Part shown: piece by piece, positions 63,117 to 64,000 of the stretch
Layout of the letters: each line of letters opens with the position of its first letter
How positions within the stretch are numbered: position 1 is the stretch's first letter
From: Aldrovandia affinis
Lineage: Eukaryota > Chordata > Actinopteri > Notacanthiformes > Halosauridae
DNA length: 64,000 bases
Assembly (NCBI GenBank): GCA_029706075.1
Contig: JAINUG010000131.1
Location: 2,170,001-2,234,000, forward strand
Direction of reading: 5' to 3'
Notes under the pieces: generated by a model
The model's database searches: none
Told to the model about the DNA's origin: nothing
Seen by the model: the letters and a program-made list of their open reading frames with translations, nothing else
Translations under genes and position numbers: made by a program

Positions 63117-64000
63117 CTGATAATACACAGAGTGCAATGCTTCATTAAATAAACCTGTCCCTACTGTATGCATTTCCTAATTCTCAGCAAATCACCTCGT
63201 AGATAACATCATAAATCCAAGGACAATTACATGCATGTATCCATCAGTTATACAATGACAAAATTAACATTTTGATTGAAACAAAAAGCAATGGAAATTG
63301 TGACTTGGTTGACCAGGATTACCAGCATTTCTGTAATCAAGACACAACGTTTTCTTCCAACAATAAGAATAACAAAGGCCCCGTTTACACTTGTCTTTTA
63401 TTGCGATGCGTATCTGATTTAGTCCATATCTGATATGGGTCATATTTAAAAATTCTAGTCAAACAGAAGACACAGAAGAACACAAATCGGCTATGGATTG
63501 GGGGTTTGCATCCGAAATGAAATCGTTTTTCCATCATTTCAGTACTTTTCAGTAGACAGCACAAATTGCTAAACTAGTTGCAAGCTAATTTGGCCTGGAT
63601 GGAGCCTGGATGGGCTAAACGGTCCGTTCTCGTCATTAGGTATTCTTATGTTCTTAATTTACAAATAAATACATCTAATTTACTCAGGACACCGAACAAA
63701 ATACAACAAAATAATGCATGAGGCAATGTCTAAAAAAGGTTCAGAGGGTGACAGTGGCCGTGAGTAATTCTGAGGGACTAGAGAGCGGTCTGTCTTACCT
63801 GAAACTGGTGTGGAGCTTTAAGATAAACCAAGCTACGGTAGACGGTAGGAACACAAACTCCAAAATCAGCTAGGTAGCAACATATTACTCACTTTTATTA
63901 TTGCCAAGAAATTAGTGCAATTTTGTATAAATTTGGGTCTGGAGAAATACGTAACTATTTGTCTTCATCTAGTTTGGTAGCTGTGCTTGTAAGTTAGACA
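63117..64000. other. helq intron to window edge
   Basis: No further helq exon was recognised. GGCCCCGTTTACACTTGT at about 63377 resembles the end of a fish MITE. A GT-bounded open stretch at 63797-63870 was considered as an exon and rejected. Confidence 0.5.
63585..63656 (+). mobile_element. CR1-like LINE 3' end, 70 bp
   Basis: GGATGGGCTAAACGGTCCGT followed by TATTCTTATGTTCTT matches the 3' UTR and terminus of the CR1-like copies at 7690-7752 and 21205-21314. Confidence 0.8.

Noticed and set aside
63797..63870. Minus-strand open stretch ending in CAG before GTAAGA, as a possible further helq exon
   Set aside because: Its translation (LVYLKAPHQFQ) does not resemble the HELQ region expected before the LHMLG exon, and it cannot supply the DE of the DExH box.

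Overview
The window looks like ray-finned fish nuclear DNA. Three spliced genes have conventional GT/AG introns and closely resemble vertebrate proteins. The introns and spacers are packed with fish-type repeats: Tc1/mariner elements, CR1-, L2- and L1/Tx1-like LINEs, tRNA-derived SINEs, hAT elements and simple repeats. No bacterial, viral, CRISPR or rRNA feature was seen. I cannot fix the species.

Genes. (1) hpse (heparanase), plus strand: the last six coding exons, from 8273 to the stop at 25656, including the exon with the catalytic nucleophile motif. The 5' exons lie off the left edge. (2) myl7 (cardiac/atrial myosin regulatory light chain), minus strand: complete in seven exons between 29263 and 27212, predicting 173 residues, with a TATA-like box just upstream. 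(3) helq (POLQ-like DNA helicase HELQ), minus strand: the last 14 coding exons, 63116 down to 34603, predicting 625 residues from just after the DE of the DExH box to the C-terminus. The N-terminal exons lie off the right edge. hpse and myl7 converge tail to tail about 1.5 kb apart, and myl7 and helq are head to tail. Every exon junction was checked for reading phase and all agree.

Layout. 1-8272 is an hpse intron holding an antisense LINE with a long open endonuclease/reverse transcriptase frame that runs off the left edge, then a CR1-like LINE with a Tigger element and a Tc1 element inserted in it. 8.3-25.7 kb is the hpse 3' half, with a 46-bp minisatellite, hAT remnants, a hAT MITE, a large antisense L2-like LINE with duplicated 5' monomers, and several SINEs. 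25.7-34.6 kb holds the two 3' ends, myl7, its promoter, and a Tc1-like element with DD35E spacing. 34.6-64 kb is helq with very large repeat-filled introns, including a DD36E Tc1-like element with a 320-codon frame, a 35-bp inverted repeat, SINE-in-MITE and hAT-in-LINE nests, an L1/Tx1-like LINE and two further Tc1 elements.

The three genes have unrelated jobs (heparan sulfate cleavage, heart contraction, replication-fork repair). Nothing in the sequence suggests they work together. The most unusual content is in the mobile elements and in the gene order. I found no clear evidence for a wholly new biological system.
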